Positions 34,471 to 43,467 of a stretch of 64,000 nucleotides of DNA are shown in pieces. The notes under the pieces were generated by a model that searched no databases, was not told where the DNA came from, and saw only the letters and a list, made by a program, of their open reading frames with translations. The position numbers and the translations under genes are program-made. This DNA comes from Kiloniella laminariae DSM 19542 (GTDB lineage: Bacteria > Pseudomonadota > Alphaproteobacteria > Kiloniellales > Kiloniellaceae), in contig NZ_KB893168.1 of NCBI RefSeq assembly GCF_000374005.1, positions 184-64,183 of the forward strand. Reading direction: 5' to 3'. How positions within the stretch are numbered: position 1 is the stretch's first letter; each line of letters begins with the position of its first letter.

Positions 34471-34500
34471 AGGTGCCCGGTTATTTTACCGGGCACCTTT
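34471..34500 (+). terminator. intra-operon hairpin between ugpB and ugpA
   Basis: AGGTGCCCGG (34471-34480) pairs with CCGGGCACCT (34489-34498), followed by TTCC. A perfect 10-bp stem with only a short U-run suggests partial termination or mRNA 3'-end protection after the highly expressed binding-protein gene. Confidence 0.7.
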
Positions 34501-34516
34501 CCTTCTACTTTCCCCT

Positions 34517-35410
34517 ATGGATAACGAAATGCAGAAACAGGTCCGTTTTGATAACAAAGTTCTGCCCTATCTTCTGGTCGCACCACAGGTCCTGATCACG
34601 ATCATCTTTTTTATCTGGCCAGCATCCCAATCTGTTTATCAATCTTTTCTCGTCGAGGATCCTTTTGGGCTTTCGAGTGAATTTGTCTGGTTTGCCAATT
34701 TTGAAGAGCTTTTTGCAGACAGCACCTATCTGGATGCATTTGGACGCACGCTGCTGTTCAGTTTTTCAACGGCCTTTCTGGCTATATCCATGGCATTGTT
34801 TCTGGCGATTATGGCCGACCGGGTAATCCGGGGGGAAACGCTCTATAAGACTTTCCTGATCTGGCCTTATGCCGTTGCCCCTGCCCTTGCCGGGGTTTTG
34901 TGGTTTCTGATGTTCAATCCGACCATTGGTGTCATTGGTTTTGGTCTTAATGCGCTGGGATACGAATGGAATCACTACCTCAATGGATGGCAGGCAATGG
35001 TACTGGTAATCGTGGCCTCGGCCTGGAAACAGATCAGTTATAACTTCATTTTCTTCCTTGCCGGTCTGCAGTCGATCCCCAAACCGCTGATCGAAGCTGC
35101 GGCTATCGACGGGGCAGGACCGGCACATCGTTTCAAAACCATTATTTTCCCGCTGCTTTCCCCGACCACGTTCTTCCTGCTGGTTGTAAATCTGGTTTAT
35201 GCCTTTTTCGAAACCTTCCCGGTTATCCATGCGACCACGCAGGGGGGGCCAGCAAAGGCCACTGAAATACTGGTGTATAAGGTTTTCAATGATGGTTTTA
35301 TCGGTCTTGATCTTGGTGGCTCAGCAGCCCAGTCAGTCATCCTGATGATTATTGTCTCGGGGCTGACTGTCTTCCAGTTCAAGTATGTTGAAAAGAAGGT
35401 AACCTACTGA
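34517..35410 (+). CDS. ugpA: ABC transporter permease UgpA
   Basis: A 297-residue inner-membrane permease with about six helices. The EAA loop is [21 protein letters not shown] (about residues 198-218), and the N-terminus [20 protein letters not shown] is typical of UgpA. It pairs with UgpE. A second ATG four codons in (34529) may be the true start. Its stop overlaps the ugpE start (TGATG). Confidence 0.92.
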   Translation: MDNEMQKQVRFDNKVLPYLLVAPQVLITIIFFIWPASQSVYQSFLVEDPFGLSSEFVWFANFEELFADSTYLDAFGRTLLFSFSTAFLAISMALFLAIMADRVIRGETLYKTFLIWPYAVAPALAGVLWFLMFNPTIGVIGFGLNALGYEWNHYLNGWQAMVLVIVASAWKQISYNFIFFLAGLQSIPKPLIEAAAIDGAGPAHRFKTIIFPLLSPTTFFLLVVNLVYAFFETFPVIHATTQGGPAKATEILVYKVFNDGFIGLDLGGSAAQSVILMIIVSGLTVFQFKYVEKKVTY

Positions 35411-36258
35411 TGGTCGAGAACCGCCCCCTCCTCACCTTTTTTTCACATCTGGCGCTGATTATCGGCATTTCTTTTATTGCACTGCCGGTGTGGCTTGCCT
35501 TTGTTGTCTCAACCCAGGAAGCTTCTGCTCTTTTTTCCGGTCAGGTTCCTCTCTGGCCCGGCGAACATTTTATCGAAAACTACAGCAGTATTCTTTTTGA
35601 AGGAGAAAAGAACTCTGGTGCACCGCCCATTCTTCTGATGATCACAAACAGTCTGGTTATGGCCATTTGTGTTGCTGTTGGAAAAATTACCATTTCGATC
35701 ATCTCGGCCTATGCGATTGTCTATTTTCAGTTTCCGTTCCGGCAAGCAATTTTCTGGATGATTTTCATGACCCTGATGCTGCCGGTCGAGGTCAGAATCC
35801 TTCCAACCTTTGAAGTCATTGCCCAATTGGGAATGCTCAACAGCTATGCTGGACTGACCATTCCGCTGATTGCCTCGGCAACGGCAACGTTTCTGTTCCG
35901 ACAATTTTATATGACCATTCCAGATGAAATGATTGAGGCGGCCAGAATGGACGGTGCCGGACCAATCCGCTTCTTTATTGATATCCTTCTGCCACTTTCA
36001 CGAACAAATATCGCTGCTCTCTTTGTCATTCTCTTTATCTTTGGCTGGAACCAGTATCTCTGGCCATTGCTGGTGACGACGGATGCTTCCTATTACACCG
36101 TGGTTATGGGTATTCAGCGGATGATGGCCGTACCAGATTCAGACCCGATCTGGCACTACGTCATGGCCACTGCAATTCTGGGTATGATCCCGCCCGTTAT
36201 CGTTGTCGTCACCATGCAAAAGCTCTTTGTCAAAGGGCTGATCGAGACAGAAAAATAA
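35410..36258 (+). CDS. ugpE: ABC transporter permease UgpE
   Basis: A 282-residue permease of the MalG-like subfamily. EAA loop MIEAARMDGAGPIRFFIDILLP (about residues 176-196) and a C-terminal VTMQKLFVKGLIETEK. It is translationally coupled to ugpA by a one-base overlap, and the ATPase gene follows 20 bp later. Confidence 0.92.
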   Translation: MVENRPLLTFFSHLALIIGISFIALPVWLAFVVSTQEASALFSGQVPLWPGEHFIENYSSILFEGEKNSGAPPILLMITNSLVMAICVAVGKITISIISAYAIVYFQFPFRQAIFWMIFMTLMLPVEVRILPTFEVIAQLGMLNSYAGLTIPLIASATATFLFRQFYMTIPDEMIEAARMDGAGPIRFFIDILLPLSRTNIAALFVILFIFGWNQYLWPLLVTTDASYYTVVMGIQRMMAVPDSDPIWHYVMATAILGMIPPVIVVVTMQKLFVKGLIETEK

Positions 36259-36278
36259 GGCCTGTTGGAGTAAGATAA

Positions 36279-37343
36279 ATGTCTACAGTAACGTTAAAAG
36301 ACCTGAAGAAAACCTACGCCAACGGCTTTCAGGCTATTCATGGCATCGACATGGAGATCAGGGATGGCGAGTTCATTGTCATCGTTGGGCCATCCGGTTG
36401 TGGCAAGTCAACACTGTTGCGTATGATTGCCGGACTTGAAACCATCACTGATGGCGAATTGATGATTGATGATAGGCGGGTCAATCAGGTTGAGCCGGGT
36501 AAAAGGGATATCGCCATGGTTTTCCAGAACTATGCGCTTTATCCGCACATGAGTGTCTATGACAATATGGCCTATGGCCTGAAAATCCGGAAAAAATCCA
36601 CAGAAGAAATTGCGCAGCAGGTCAACAGGGCGGCTGATATCCTTGAAATCGGTGCCCTGCTTGATCGTAAACCTTCCCAGCTTTCCGGGGGACAGCGCCA
36701 GCGGGTTGCTATGGGACGGGCGATTGTCCGTGATCCCAAGGTATTTCTGTTTGATGAACCCCTGTCCAATCTGGATGCAAAACTCAGGGTCCAGATGCGG
36801 ATCGAAATCCGGAAACTGCAGCGGGCACTTAAAACAACAGCCATCTATGTGACCCATGATCAGGTTGAAGCCATGACACTTGCTGACAGGCTCATTGTTA
36901 TGAACGGCGGCTTGCCAGAGCAGATCGGCTCTCCCATGGAACTCTATGATCGTCCCGCAACAACATTCGTCGCAGGATTCATCGGTTCCCCGGCAATGAA
37001 CTTTATCCCGGTCCGGGTCGACAAAAAAGGCGCCACCTTTCCTTCTGGTCAGAACCTTAATTTCTCTGTCCCATCAGGCCATGAGAACGTGCTGCTGGGA
37101 ATCAGACCAGAAGACATCGAAATTACAACACCAGATCTAGCTGATTTGACACTCAAGGTTTCGGTTATCGAACCTCTGGGGGCTGACAGCCTGATTTATG
37201 GAAGCTGTGAAGGCATGAAAGAGGATCTGGTCGTCCGGGTCCGTGACAAGGCCACTGTTCAGGAAGAAGAGACATTTTCTGTCCGCTTCAACCAGCAAAA
37301 ACTCCACTACTTTGATCCAACGACCAATAGTCGTTTACCTTGA
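36279..37343 (+). CDS. ugpC: ABC transporter ATPase UgpC
   Basis: A 354-residue ATPase. Walker [10 protein letters not shown], signature [15 protein letters not shown], Walker [16 protein letters not shown] and switch VTHDQVEAM, followed by a MalK-type regulatory/TOBE region (about 235-350; GIRPEDIEI). GGAG lies 8 nt upstream of the ATG. It powers UgpAE; MalK-like subunits may serve several sugar transporters. Confidence 0.92.
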   Translation: MSTVTLKDLKKTYANGFQAIHGIDMEIRDGEFIVIVGPSGCGKSTLLRMIAGLETITDGELMIDDRRVNQVEPGKRDIAMVFQNYALYPHMSVYDNMAYGLKIRKKSTEEIAQQVNRAADILEIGALLDRKPSQLSGGQRQRVAMGRAIVRDPKVFLFDEPLSNLDAKLRVQMRIEIRKLQRALKTTAIYVTHDQVEAMTLADRLIVMNGGLPEQIGSPMELYDRPATTFVAGFIGSPAMNFIPVRVDKKGATFPSGQNLNFSVPSGHENVLLGIRPEDIEITTPDLADLTLKVSVIEPLGADSLIYGSCEGMKEDLVVRVRDKATVQEEETFSVRFNQQKLHYFDPTTNSRLP

Positions 37344-37381
37344 TCAGGAATTGATGTCTGTTAGTTTCTGAACAGAGAATA

Positions 37382-38203
37382 ATGGGTAAGAACATGACAT
37401 TACGTCTGAGTGAAAGGCAGTATCAGATACTGGAATGGACTGGGCGCGAGGACGCCCTGAGCATCGATGATCTTGCCCAACACTTTCAGTTGAGTACCCA
37501 GACGATCCGCAAGGATATCAATGCTCTTTGTGAAATCGGGATGCTGAGGCGGGTTCATGGCGGGGTTTGTTTACCTTCGGCCATAGAAAACCTGTCTTTC
37601 AGCACCCGTCAGGTGATGAATGCCCGAAATAAAGAGGGCATTGCAGCCTTGGCCGCCAGGCAGATCCCCGAGGGTTCGACAATCTTTCTCGGAATTGGCA
37701 CCTCGGTTGGATATGTTGCGAAAGCGCTGCTTAAACATAACGATCTGCGTGTTCTTACCAACAACCTCCAGGTCGCGGCCATTCTGTGTAAAAAACCAAA
37801 AATAGATACACATGTCTCTGGCGGCAAGCTTCGGCACAGTGATCATGATCTGGTTGGTGTGGAAACCATCCGTTTTTTTGATGCCTTTAAAGCTGACTTT
37901 GCCATTGTCGGTACCGGAGGGCTGGACCCGGCCTTCGGCATGATGGATTTCAAGCCGGACGAAGCTCATGTTACCCAGGCGATATTGGAAAACAGTCGCA
38001 GAAAATTTCTGGTTGCGGACCATTCCAAATGGAACCGGGCCGCGAATGTAAAGGTTACCCCCTTCCAGAATCTCGATCTTATGGTGACAGACTATTTACC
38101 GGAAACGCTATGCTCAAGCAGCGAAACAAACCAGCTTTTCGCCAGTAAGCTAAAAGTTCTCGAGTGCCGCTCTGACGAACAACCGCCATCTTTTCGGCTT
38201 TGA
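37382..38203 (+). CDS. DeoR-family regulator of the ugp operon (GlpR-like)
   Basis: A 273-residue regulator. DeoR helix-turn-helix at about 10-65 (LSIDDLAQHFQLSTQTIRKD) and the effector domain with TIFLGIGTSVGYVAKALL and VADHSKWNRAANVK. It lies 38 bp after ugpC on the same strand, so it is probably co-transcribed and represses the operon until glycerol-3-phosphate appears. In contrast to E. coli, no Pho-type regulator is adjacent. Confidence 0.85.
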   Translation: MGKNMTLRLSERQYQILEWTGREDALSIDDLAQHFQLSTQTIRKDINALCEIGMLRRVHGGVCLPSAIENLSFSTRQVMNARNKEGIAALAARQIPEGSTIFLGIGTSVGYVAKALLKHNDLRVLTNNLQVAAILCKKPKIDTHVSGGKLRHSDHDLVGVETIRFFDAFKADFAIVGTGGLDPAFGMMDFKPDEAHVTQAILENSRRKFLVADHSKWNRAANVKVTPFQNLDLMVTDYLPETLCSSSETNQLFASKLKVLECRSDEQPPSFRL

Positions 38204-38218
38204 CATCTGTCATATTCT

Positions 38219-39070
38219 CTACATTCCCGGAAAACTTCCCGCGCCCAGATGACGTTTCCAAATGGCCGCGATTTCTCCCTTCTCCAGCAATTTCTGGTAT
38301 GTCAGGTTAAACATTTCGATAATTTTTTCAGCATCAGGATGATTGCGGGATACAATAAGATGCTCTGTTGCCGATCTCAGGGGGATTTTTGCTTCATCAA
38401 GTATTCCAACTGCTTTTTCAGACCAACGTTTGTGGGCAACAGCCCAGGCGACAGCCCTGTTAAGAGCGATAAAATCAACATGCCCCTGCGCGAGCAGATC
38501 CAGGCATCCATCAACAGTTGAAGCGCGAACCAGATTTATATCCCCCGCATCAATCAGGACCTCGATTTCCTCTTCGGTTTTATATCCCAGTGGTTGACAG
38601 TAAGCCAAACCAACCAGATCATCTGGTTCCCGGAAAAGCCGGGAGGTTTCAACATTCTGAAATATACTGACCGTATGCTCGTTCACTGGCCGACTGTACA
38701 GAAAGTTTTTTTCTCTCTCAGCCGTTTTGGCATAGGGAAATGTTGCATCACTTTTTAAGCTCTGGACCATGGCAAGTCCACGTTTCCAGGGGTAGTATTT
38801 CAAGCTGACAGTATGGCCTGTTGCCTCAAAAACCCTTGATACCACTTCGGTTACGACACCACCTTCCGGAAGATCGGGGGAGGCATAGGGAGGGTAATCC
38901 TTCCCTGTCACCAGCTTTATATCCTGAGAAAATGCCGCTGAAGATACAAAACCACAGAAAAAAAACATTACCAGCAAAAGAGCTGATCTGCTTGAAGGGG
39001 TATCGTTAAAATTTAAGCAAAGAACTTTAAAAGTCACAAATCCAAGACCTCGTCCCCTGACTTTAGACAT
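38219..39070 (-). CDS. periplasmic substrate-binding protein (amino-acid family 3-like)
   Basis: A 283-residue protein with a hydrophobic export segment (about 28-50; SALLLVMFFFCGFVSSAAFS) and the mature start IKLVTGKDYPPYASPDLPEGG, typical of family 3 solute-binding proteins. No transporter genes are adjacent. Orphans of this kind often act as sensors or have degenerate transport roles. The first 25 residues are unusual for a signal peptide, so the true start may be internal. It is convergent with the GlpR-like gene (15 bp gap). Confidence 0.75.
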   Translation of the reverse strand: MSKVRGRGLGFVTFKVLCLNFNDTPSSRSALLLVMFFFCGFVSSAAFSQDIKLVTGKDYPPYASPDLPEGGVVTEVVSRVFEATGHTVSLKYYPWKRGLAMVQSLKSDATFPYAKTAEREKNFLYSRPVNEHTVSIFQNVETSRLFREPDDLVGLAYCQPLGYKTEEEIEVLIDAGDINLVRASTVDGCLDLLAQGHVDFIALNRAVAWAVAHKRWSEKAVGILDEAKIPLRSATEHLIVSRNHPDAEKIIEMFNLTYQKLLEKGEIAAIWKRHLGAGSFPGM

Positions 39071-39186
39071 CTTTTTATGTTACTGTATCAGGAACGGCAG
39101 TATTATCGATTTTATCCATCAACCGCCTGTTAATTCCATAATACCATAAAACTCCAGTATTGTTGTCGGGTTTCCAGAGGCATCGC

Positions 39187-40143
39187 TTAATTGTCATAAT
39201 CTATTCTTTTGTCATTGATAATCAAACAGGCATTGGAAAACCAGTCAAAGACAGCCTTGATACTCGGTCTTGTAGCAAGATTTTTTCGACAGACCAGATA
39301 GTATCCCCATTTTTCCCGCTGTACCGGCTGGCAAAGAGAGACAAGTTCTCCTTTTTCCAAGTGTTCCGCGACCAGACAACTCCAGCCAAGTGAGATGCCT
39401 TCGCCATCGAGTGTTGCTCTGATTTGAAACGGGTAATTTTCGTAATAAGTGACGTCAGAAGGTGTCTGGTAGGAAACGCGCTGTATCCTGAACCACTGAT
39501 CCCAGGTAAACCATCCCTGCCCTCCGGTATCATAATGTAACAACGACAGTTTTTTAAGTCTTTCGGCCAGCTTGTTTTGTGGAATATTTCCTTGCAGATC
39601 CGGATGTCGTGCGAGAAAATCTGGTGAGCAGACTGGAAAGACCTCTTCCTTAAACAATTTTCTGGCGAAGCAGTCGGGCCAGTCGCCCTGACCAAAGCGC
39701 ACCAGAATTTCTGCTTCTTTCTGATCGTATTCAATATGGTGATCGGTGGTAAGAAGTTTAACTTTAACTGGTGCAACTGCTTTTTGCAGCACACCATACC
39801 GTGCCAATAACCATTGATGAGCAAAGCCAAAAGAACAGGCTACTGTAACGATGCCCTGATCGGGGGGCTCTCGCAGTTCATCTGTCGCATCGGCAATCTG
39901 TCCCAGTCCGGCATTAACAGCTTGCCACAGACGCCGTCCCTCTTCTGTCAACAACAGCTGATTATTACTGCGAACAAAGAGGCTTCGCCCCATAAACTGT
40001 TCAAGTAAGGAGATATGTCTGGAGATTGACGGCTGATGAACCCCCAGTTCTTTTGCAGCTTCGGTAAAGTTTTCATGTTTTGCCGCAGCTTCAAAAGCCA
40101 GCAAACCATTCAGGGATGGAAGACGTTTTCGCAAGCTGGACAT
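39187..40143 (-). CDS. LysR-family transcriptional regulator
   Basis: A 318-residue regulator of the GcvA-like subgroup, with N-terminal helix-turn-helix (about 5-62; NFTEAAKELGVHQPSISRHI) and an effector domain. ATG at 40143 (MSSLRKRLPSLNGLLAFEAA) is the family start; the in-frame codon at 40161 is a TTG. No obvious target is adjacent, apart from the divergent side being the SRPBCC/ArsR pair, which is on the same strand. Target unknown. Confidence 0.82.
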   Translation of the reverse strand: MSSLRKRLPSLNGLLAFEAAAKHENFTEAAKELGVHQPSISRHISLLEQFMGRSLFVRSNNQLLLTEEGRRLWQAVNAGLGQIADATDELREPPDQGIVTVACSFGFAHQWLLARYGVLQKAVAPVKVKLLTTDHHIEYDQKEAEILVRFGQGDWPDCFARKLFKEEVFPVCSPDFLARHPDLQGNIPQNKLAERLKKLSLLHYDTGGQGWFTWDQWFRIQRVSYQTPSDVTYYENYPFQIRATLDGEGISLGWSCLVAEHLEKGELVSLCQPVQREKWGYYLVCRKNLATRPSIKAVFDWFSNACLIINDKRIDYDN

Positions 40144-40218
40144 ACTTTCTATCCCATACAATTATTATAGGCATAGTCCTGTATAGCGAAGAATTGTCGT
40201 AAGCTGAAACAGTTTAAA

Positions 40219-40725
40219 TTATTCTGTGAGATACAAATCCAGACAGTCACAGGAGCTTTCCCACCCCTGACGGTGCTTGTCACAAGATGCTGCGTCCTCA
40301 AAAACCTTCTGTATCAATACCAGAAGCGTTTTGTCCCCTTCATCATGTAACTGGATTGAAACTTCAGTTTCATGCCCCAGATTACCGTCCGGTGATCGCC
40401 AGGCCCAGCTGAAGACGAGTCGCTCAGGTGGCAGGATTTCTCGGTACTCGCCCCCGACTATATGGTTTTGGCAATCTTGTGTATTTTCCAGTATTGTCAG
40501 CCATTTACCGCCGACTTTGAAATCAATTTCACAAACTGTACAATGACAGCCTTTCGGTCCCCACCAGAGCTGGAATATTTCCGGCTGGCTCAAGGCTTTG
40601 AACACTCTGTCCCGGGGAGCAGGAAATCGGCGACTGATTTGCAGTGTTTGAAAAGAGGGATCGGATGTTATGTCATCAACAGGTCTCTTCTTCCCGGCGA
40701 CGGCTTCACTTTGGTGATTTGACAT
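40219..40725 (-). CDS. SRPBCC (AHSA1-like) domain protein
   Basis: A 168-residue protein with the AHSA1/START-like fold. RRFPAPRDRVFKALSQPEIFQLWWGPKG near residue 35 and GGEYREILPPERLVFSW near 90 are typical. These proteins form a hydrophobic cavity and are commonly paired with an ArsR regulator, as here; the cargo is unknown. Its ATG directly follows the ArsR stop codon (TAGATG). Confidence 0.83.
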   Translation of the reverse strand: MSNHQSEAVAGKKRPVDDITSDPSFQTLQISRRFPAPRDRVFKALSQPEIFQLWWGPKGCHCTVCEIDFKVGGKWLTILENTQDCQNHIVGGEYREILPPERLVFSWAWRSPDGNLGHETEVSIQLHDEGDKTLLVLIQKVFEDAASCDKHRQGWESSCDCLDLYLTE

Positions 40726-41076
40726 CTAGCCTTTTCCTGCTTTTGTCTCGGTCTTTTTGTCAGAGGGCTCCTGCTGTAAAAACTGGTCAAGCTGATCAAA
40801 ACTGTCTTCCCAGAACTGGCTATAATATGAAAGCCAATCCGTTGCCTTTTTCAGAGGAGCCTGTTGCAGAGTGCAACGCAGGGTCTGGCCTGCTCTTTCT
40901 TTATGAACAAGCCCCGCGCGTTCAAGGACTTTGAGATGCTTGGTGATTGCCGGTGCAGACATGGTGAAAGGCGCGGCCAGCTCTCCGACAGTTGCTTCGC
41001 CCGAAGACAGTCTGTTCAGGATTGAACGTCGTGTCGGATCAGAAAGAGCAAAAAATACCTCACTTAAATTATCCAT
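40726..41076 (-). CDS. ArsR-family transcriptional regulator
   Basis: A 116-residue winged-helix repressor. FFALSDPTRRSILNRLSSGE and the recognition helix AAPFTMSAPAITKHLKVLERAGL. It lacks the CxC metal site of ArsR/SmtB, so it belongs to the non-metal group that accompanies SRPBCC proteins. ATG at 41076 is preferred over the AT-rich extension to 41136. Two-gene operon with the SRPBCC gene. Confidence 0.85.
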   Translation of the reverse strand: MDNLSEVFFALSDPTRRSILNRLSSGEATVGELAAPFTMSAPAITKHLKVLERAGLVHKERAGQTLRCTLQQAPLKKATDWLSYYSQFWEDSFDQLDQFLQQEPSDKKTETKAGKG

Positions 41077-41088
41077 CTTAACCCAAAA

Positions 41089-41098
41089 GTTAATTAAC
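41089..41098. promoter_or_regulatory. palindrome GTTAATTAAC before the ArsR gene
   Basis: A perfect 10-bp palindrome 13 bp upstream of the ArsR start, a plausible autorepression site for this operon. Confidence 0.4.
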
Positions 41099-41214
41099 CG
41101 TTTTGTTAATTTTATTGAATTAACTGACAGCGTCAATAAAAATCAGATAATTTGTCGACCAGAAGAAACGTTATCAGTTTTCTTACGAGCCTGTTTCCTT
41201 CTGTATTTTTATGA

Positions 41215-41805
41215 TTATCCCCTGGTTACATCAGTGTGAGGCTTGATATTCGCCTGATCCCAGGGTTTTCGACTAAAAACGCGTTCCATATAGGGCCTGA
41301 ACTCTTCAAGTTTCATACTGTTATAAGAACCATCGAAACAGTTTTCATCGTAATCCTCGCAAAAGCGGACACAGGCGTCAAAATAAGGATGTCCGGTAAA
41401 TCTGTTCCGGGCATTTTTGTCGCCTCCCATCTTGTCCGCGTAATAGAACTTCTGGAAAGTGGCATGGTACTGAACAATCCAGGTGATCTCTTCACGCAGA
41501 TAGGGTCGGACAATGGCTGCAGCAAGTTCATCATGATTACAGGGTGCCAGGATATCACCGATATCATGAAGCAAGGCACCGACAATCATGTCATCGTCTT
41601 CTCCTGCCCTCAAAGCCCTGGTCGCCGACTGCAGGCAATGCTCCAACCGGGATACCTGATAGCCCCCTAAAGAGTCATCCAGTTTACGCAGGTGTTCAAA
41701 CAGGCGGTCCACCACCTCGTGGCAATACTGCTCTTCCAGTGGTTCAAGGAAAGCATATTCCTCTGCCGTGCCATCTTGTAATCTCGTAAAGGTTACCTTT
41801 TCCAT
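41215..41805 (-). CDS. HD-domain protein of the PhnZ-like diiron oxygenase type
   Basis: A 196-residue soluble HD protein. Metal ligands: SRLEHCLQSA, LLHDIGD, the histidine in ITWIVQYHATFQKF, and FCEDYDENCFD. The GYQVSRLEHCLQSA element and size match the phosphonate-associated HD group (PhnZ, a mixed-valent diiron oxygenase) better than HD phosphohydrolases. There is no phosphonate transporter or PhnY partner here, so a different C-H or C-P substrate, or plain hydrolysis, remains open. GAGG lies 8 nt before the ATG. Single gene; an inverted repeat lies about 90 bp upstream. Confidence 0.72.
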   Translation of the reverse strand: MEKVTFTRLQDGTAEEYAFLEPLEEQYCHEVVDRLFEHLRKLDDSLGGYQVSRLEHCLQSATRALRAGEDDDMIVGALLHDIGDILAPCNHDELAAAIVRPYLREEITWIVQYHATFQKFYYADKMGGDKNARNRFTGHPYFDACVRFCEDYDENCFDGSYNSMKLEEFRPYMERVFSRKPWDQANIKPHTDVTRG

Positions 41806-41896
41806 AGCGACTGCCTCACCTGTTCAACCCCAACATCATTATTTCATAAAGATAGCTGTATCAGGATTATAAGACAGTCCAAAAAATTCAGATGCT

Positions 41897-41915
41897 CCAT
41901 ATAATTATTATATGG
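41897..41915. promoter_or_regulatory. inverted repeat CCATATAA-TTA-TTATATGG
   Basis: Perfect 8-bp arms (41897-41904, 41908-41915) with a 3-bp spacer, 92 bp upstream of the HD-domain gene and 72 bp past the end of the MocR gene. Likely an operator or promoter element of the HD gene. Confidence 0.45.
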
Positions 41916-41986
41916 TGTACTTCGTGTAATCTGCTTTGTAATTAACAGAACAGGCGATGGATTAGCAGGGTATCGACCAGAGAAAG

Positions 41987-43363
41987 TTACATCTGAAAAT
42001 TGGTCGCCTGGGGTTTGCTGTTCCAAAGTTCGACGATGGATGACAGGGATTTCCTCAGGCGTTCTTCGCCGATGTTTGTCAGGTTGATCCGAACACCCGA
42101 AGGGGCAGAGACCGGATCAACGGCAAAAAGTTCAGAAGGAGAAACCCTCACCCCGCGGTTGGAAAGGGCTTCAGCAAACTCTACGGCTTTCCATGGTCCG
42201 GACAGAGGCAGCCAGAGATGTGATGTTGCAGCATTGTGGCGATAGGGAATTCCAACAAGAGACTGTGCTGCCTGATCAAGCAGATTTGCAGTGATTGTCG
42301 CACGTTGATGTTCCAGTTCGGTTGCTGTGCCATCCTTGATCCAGTGGCAGGCAACCTCGGCCATCAGTGGAGGCGCCATCCAGCTGGTGGTTTGGCTGGC
42401 GGCAAGAAACTGGGACAGCAATGCTGCAGGGGGCATGAGAATTCCCACACGTAAGCCCGGAGAAATGGTTTTGGACAGTGAGCTGATATAGATCGTACGT
42501 TCGGGATTGAGGGCCGCAATTGGTTTAAAGTCACTGGAAAAAGGTCGGGGATTAACATCGTCCTCTACAACATAAAACCCATAACGATCCGCCATTCCTG
42601 CAATATCTGCCCGGCGCTCTTCTGACATTGTGGCTGTCGTAGGATTATGGGCAAAGGGCATGCAATAGAGTGCTTTGACCGAATTTCGCAAACAGGCCTG
42701 TTCAACAGAAGAAGGCAGCAGCCCTCCGTCGTCGAGGGCCACAGGAACCAGGTTTATGCCGAAAAAGCGGGCAAAGTTCTTGATGCCTGGATAAGAAAGC
42801 TCCTCGACCAGCACAGTATCTCCCGGAGACGTCAAGGCTCCAAGAGCCGTTGTCAAAGCCTGCTGGGCTCCTCCGGTAATAATAATCCGGGAAGGATCTG
42901 CGGTAAAACCGCGGCCCCCCAGCCATTGACAGAGGATCTCCCGGTGTCGTTGCAGCCCCTGGCTTTGCCCGTATTCCAGCATGCCATCCAGATTGCTGTC
43001 GCGACTGATCTCCATGAGAGAGCGGCGCAGCAGGGCCTCCAGATTGATAAAGGGAGGCGCATTGCGGCTCAGATCCACGGTGCCTGTTTCGTCGAGCAGT
43101 TGTTGTTTCTGCCAGGCTTCGATCTTGCCTTTGCGCACAAAGCTGCCTCTGCCGGTTTGCTTGACCAGTATTCCGCGCTGTTCTGCCAGGTTATAGGCGC
43201 GCAGCACTGTCCCCACAGTTACGCCCAGATGATCTGCCAGCTCCCGCATCGGCGGCAGCTTGTCCCCGTCGGCCAAACGACCTGACGAAATATCCCGGAC
43301 AAGACATTCGGTTATTGCCCGGTAACAGGAAAGATCCGGATCAAGATTTTGAGGAACCCACAT
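41987..43363 (-). CDS. MocR/GntR-type PLP-fold regulator
   Basis: A 458-residue MocR regulator. An N-terminal GntR winged helix (about 15-80; MRELADHLGVTVGTVLRAYN) is joined to a fold-type I aminotransferase-like domain (about 110-450) with the PLP lysine in SSLSKTISPGLRVG. The start MWVPQNLDPD at 43363 has AGGG 6-7 nt upstream and removes an AT-rich false extension. It is divergent from pdxJ, so it probably senses pyridoxal phosphate and controls pdxJ and itself. An actual aminotransferase function is unlikely. Confidence 0.87.
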   Translation of the reverse strand: MWVPQNLDPDLSCYRAITECLVRDISSGRLADGDKLPPMRELADHLGVTVGTVLRAYNLAEQRGILVKQTGRGSFVRKGKIEAWQKQQLLDETGTVDLSRNAPPFINLEALLRRSLMEISRDSNLDGMLEYGQSQGLQRHREILCQWLGGRGFTADPSRIIITGGAQQALTTALGALTSPGDTVLVEELSYPGIKNFARFFGINLVPVALDDGGLLPSSVEQACLRNSVKALYCMPFAHNPTTATMSEERRADIAGMADRYGFYVVEDDVNPRPFSSDFKPIAALNPERTIYISSLSKTISPGLRVGILMPPAALLSQFLAASQTTSWMAPPLMAEVACHWIKDGTATELEHQRATITANLLDQAAQSLVGIPYRHNAATSHLWLPLSGPWKAVEFAEALSNRGVRVSPSELFAVDPVSAPSGVRINLTNIGEERLRKSLSSIVELWNSKPQATNFQM

Positions 43364-43378
43364 TGTTACCCTAACAAT
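43362..43378. promoter_or_regulatory. candidate MocR operator 1
   Basis: ATTGTTAC-C-CTAACAAT, 7 of 8 arm positions paired, overlapping the MocR ribosome site and start codon. It resembles operator 2 at 43439, 77 bp away. Confidence 0.55.
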
Positions 43379-43385
43379 AATTCTA

Positions 43386-43413
43386 TTGACTGCCTTGATA
43401 ATAAGAACATTAT
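43386..43413 (+). promoter_or_regulatory. candidate pdxJ promoter
   Basis: TTGACT (43386-43391) and CATTAT (43408-43413), 16-bp spacer, between the two candidate MocR operators. Confidence 0.35.
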
Positions 43414-43438
43414 TCAAACAAGAACAGCAATACTAAAA

Positions 43439-43455
43439 ATTGTTACGGTAACAAT
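43439..43455. promoter_or_regulatory. candidate MocR operator 2
   Basis: ATTGTTAC-G-GTAACAAT, a perfect 8-1-8 inverted repeat just upstream of the pdxJ ribosome site (GAGG). Confidence 0.6.
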
Positions 43456-43467
43456 ACGAGGCCCGAT

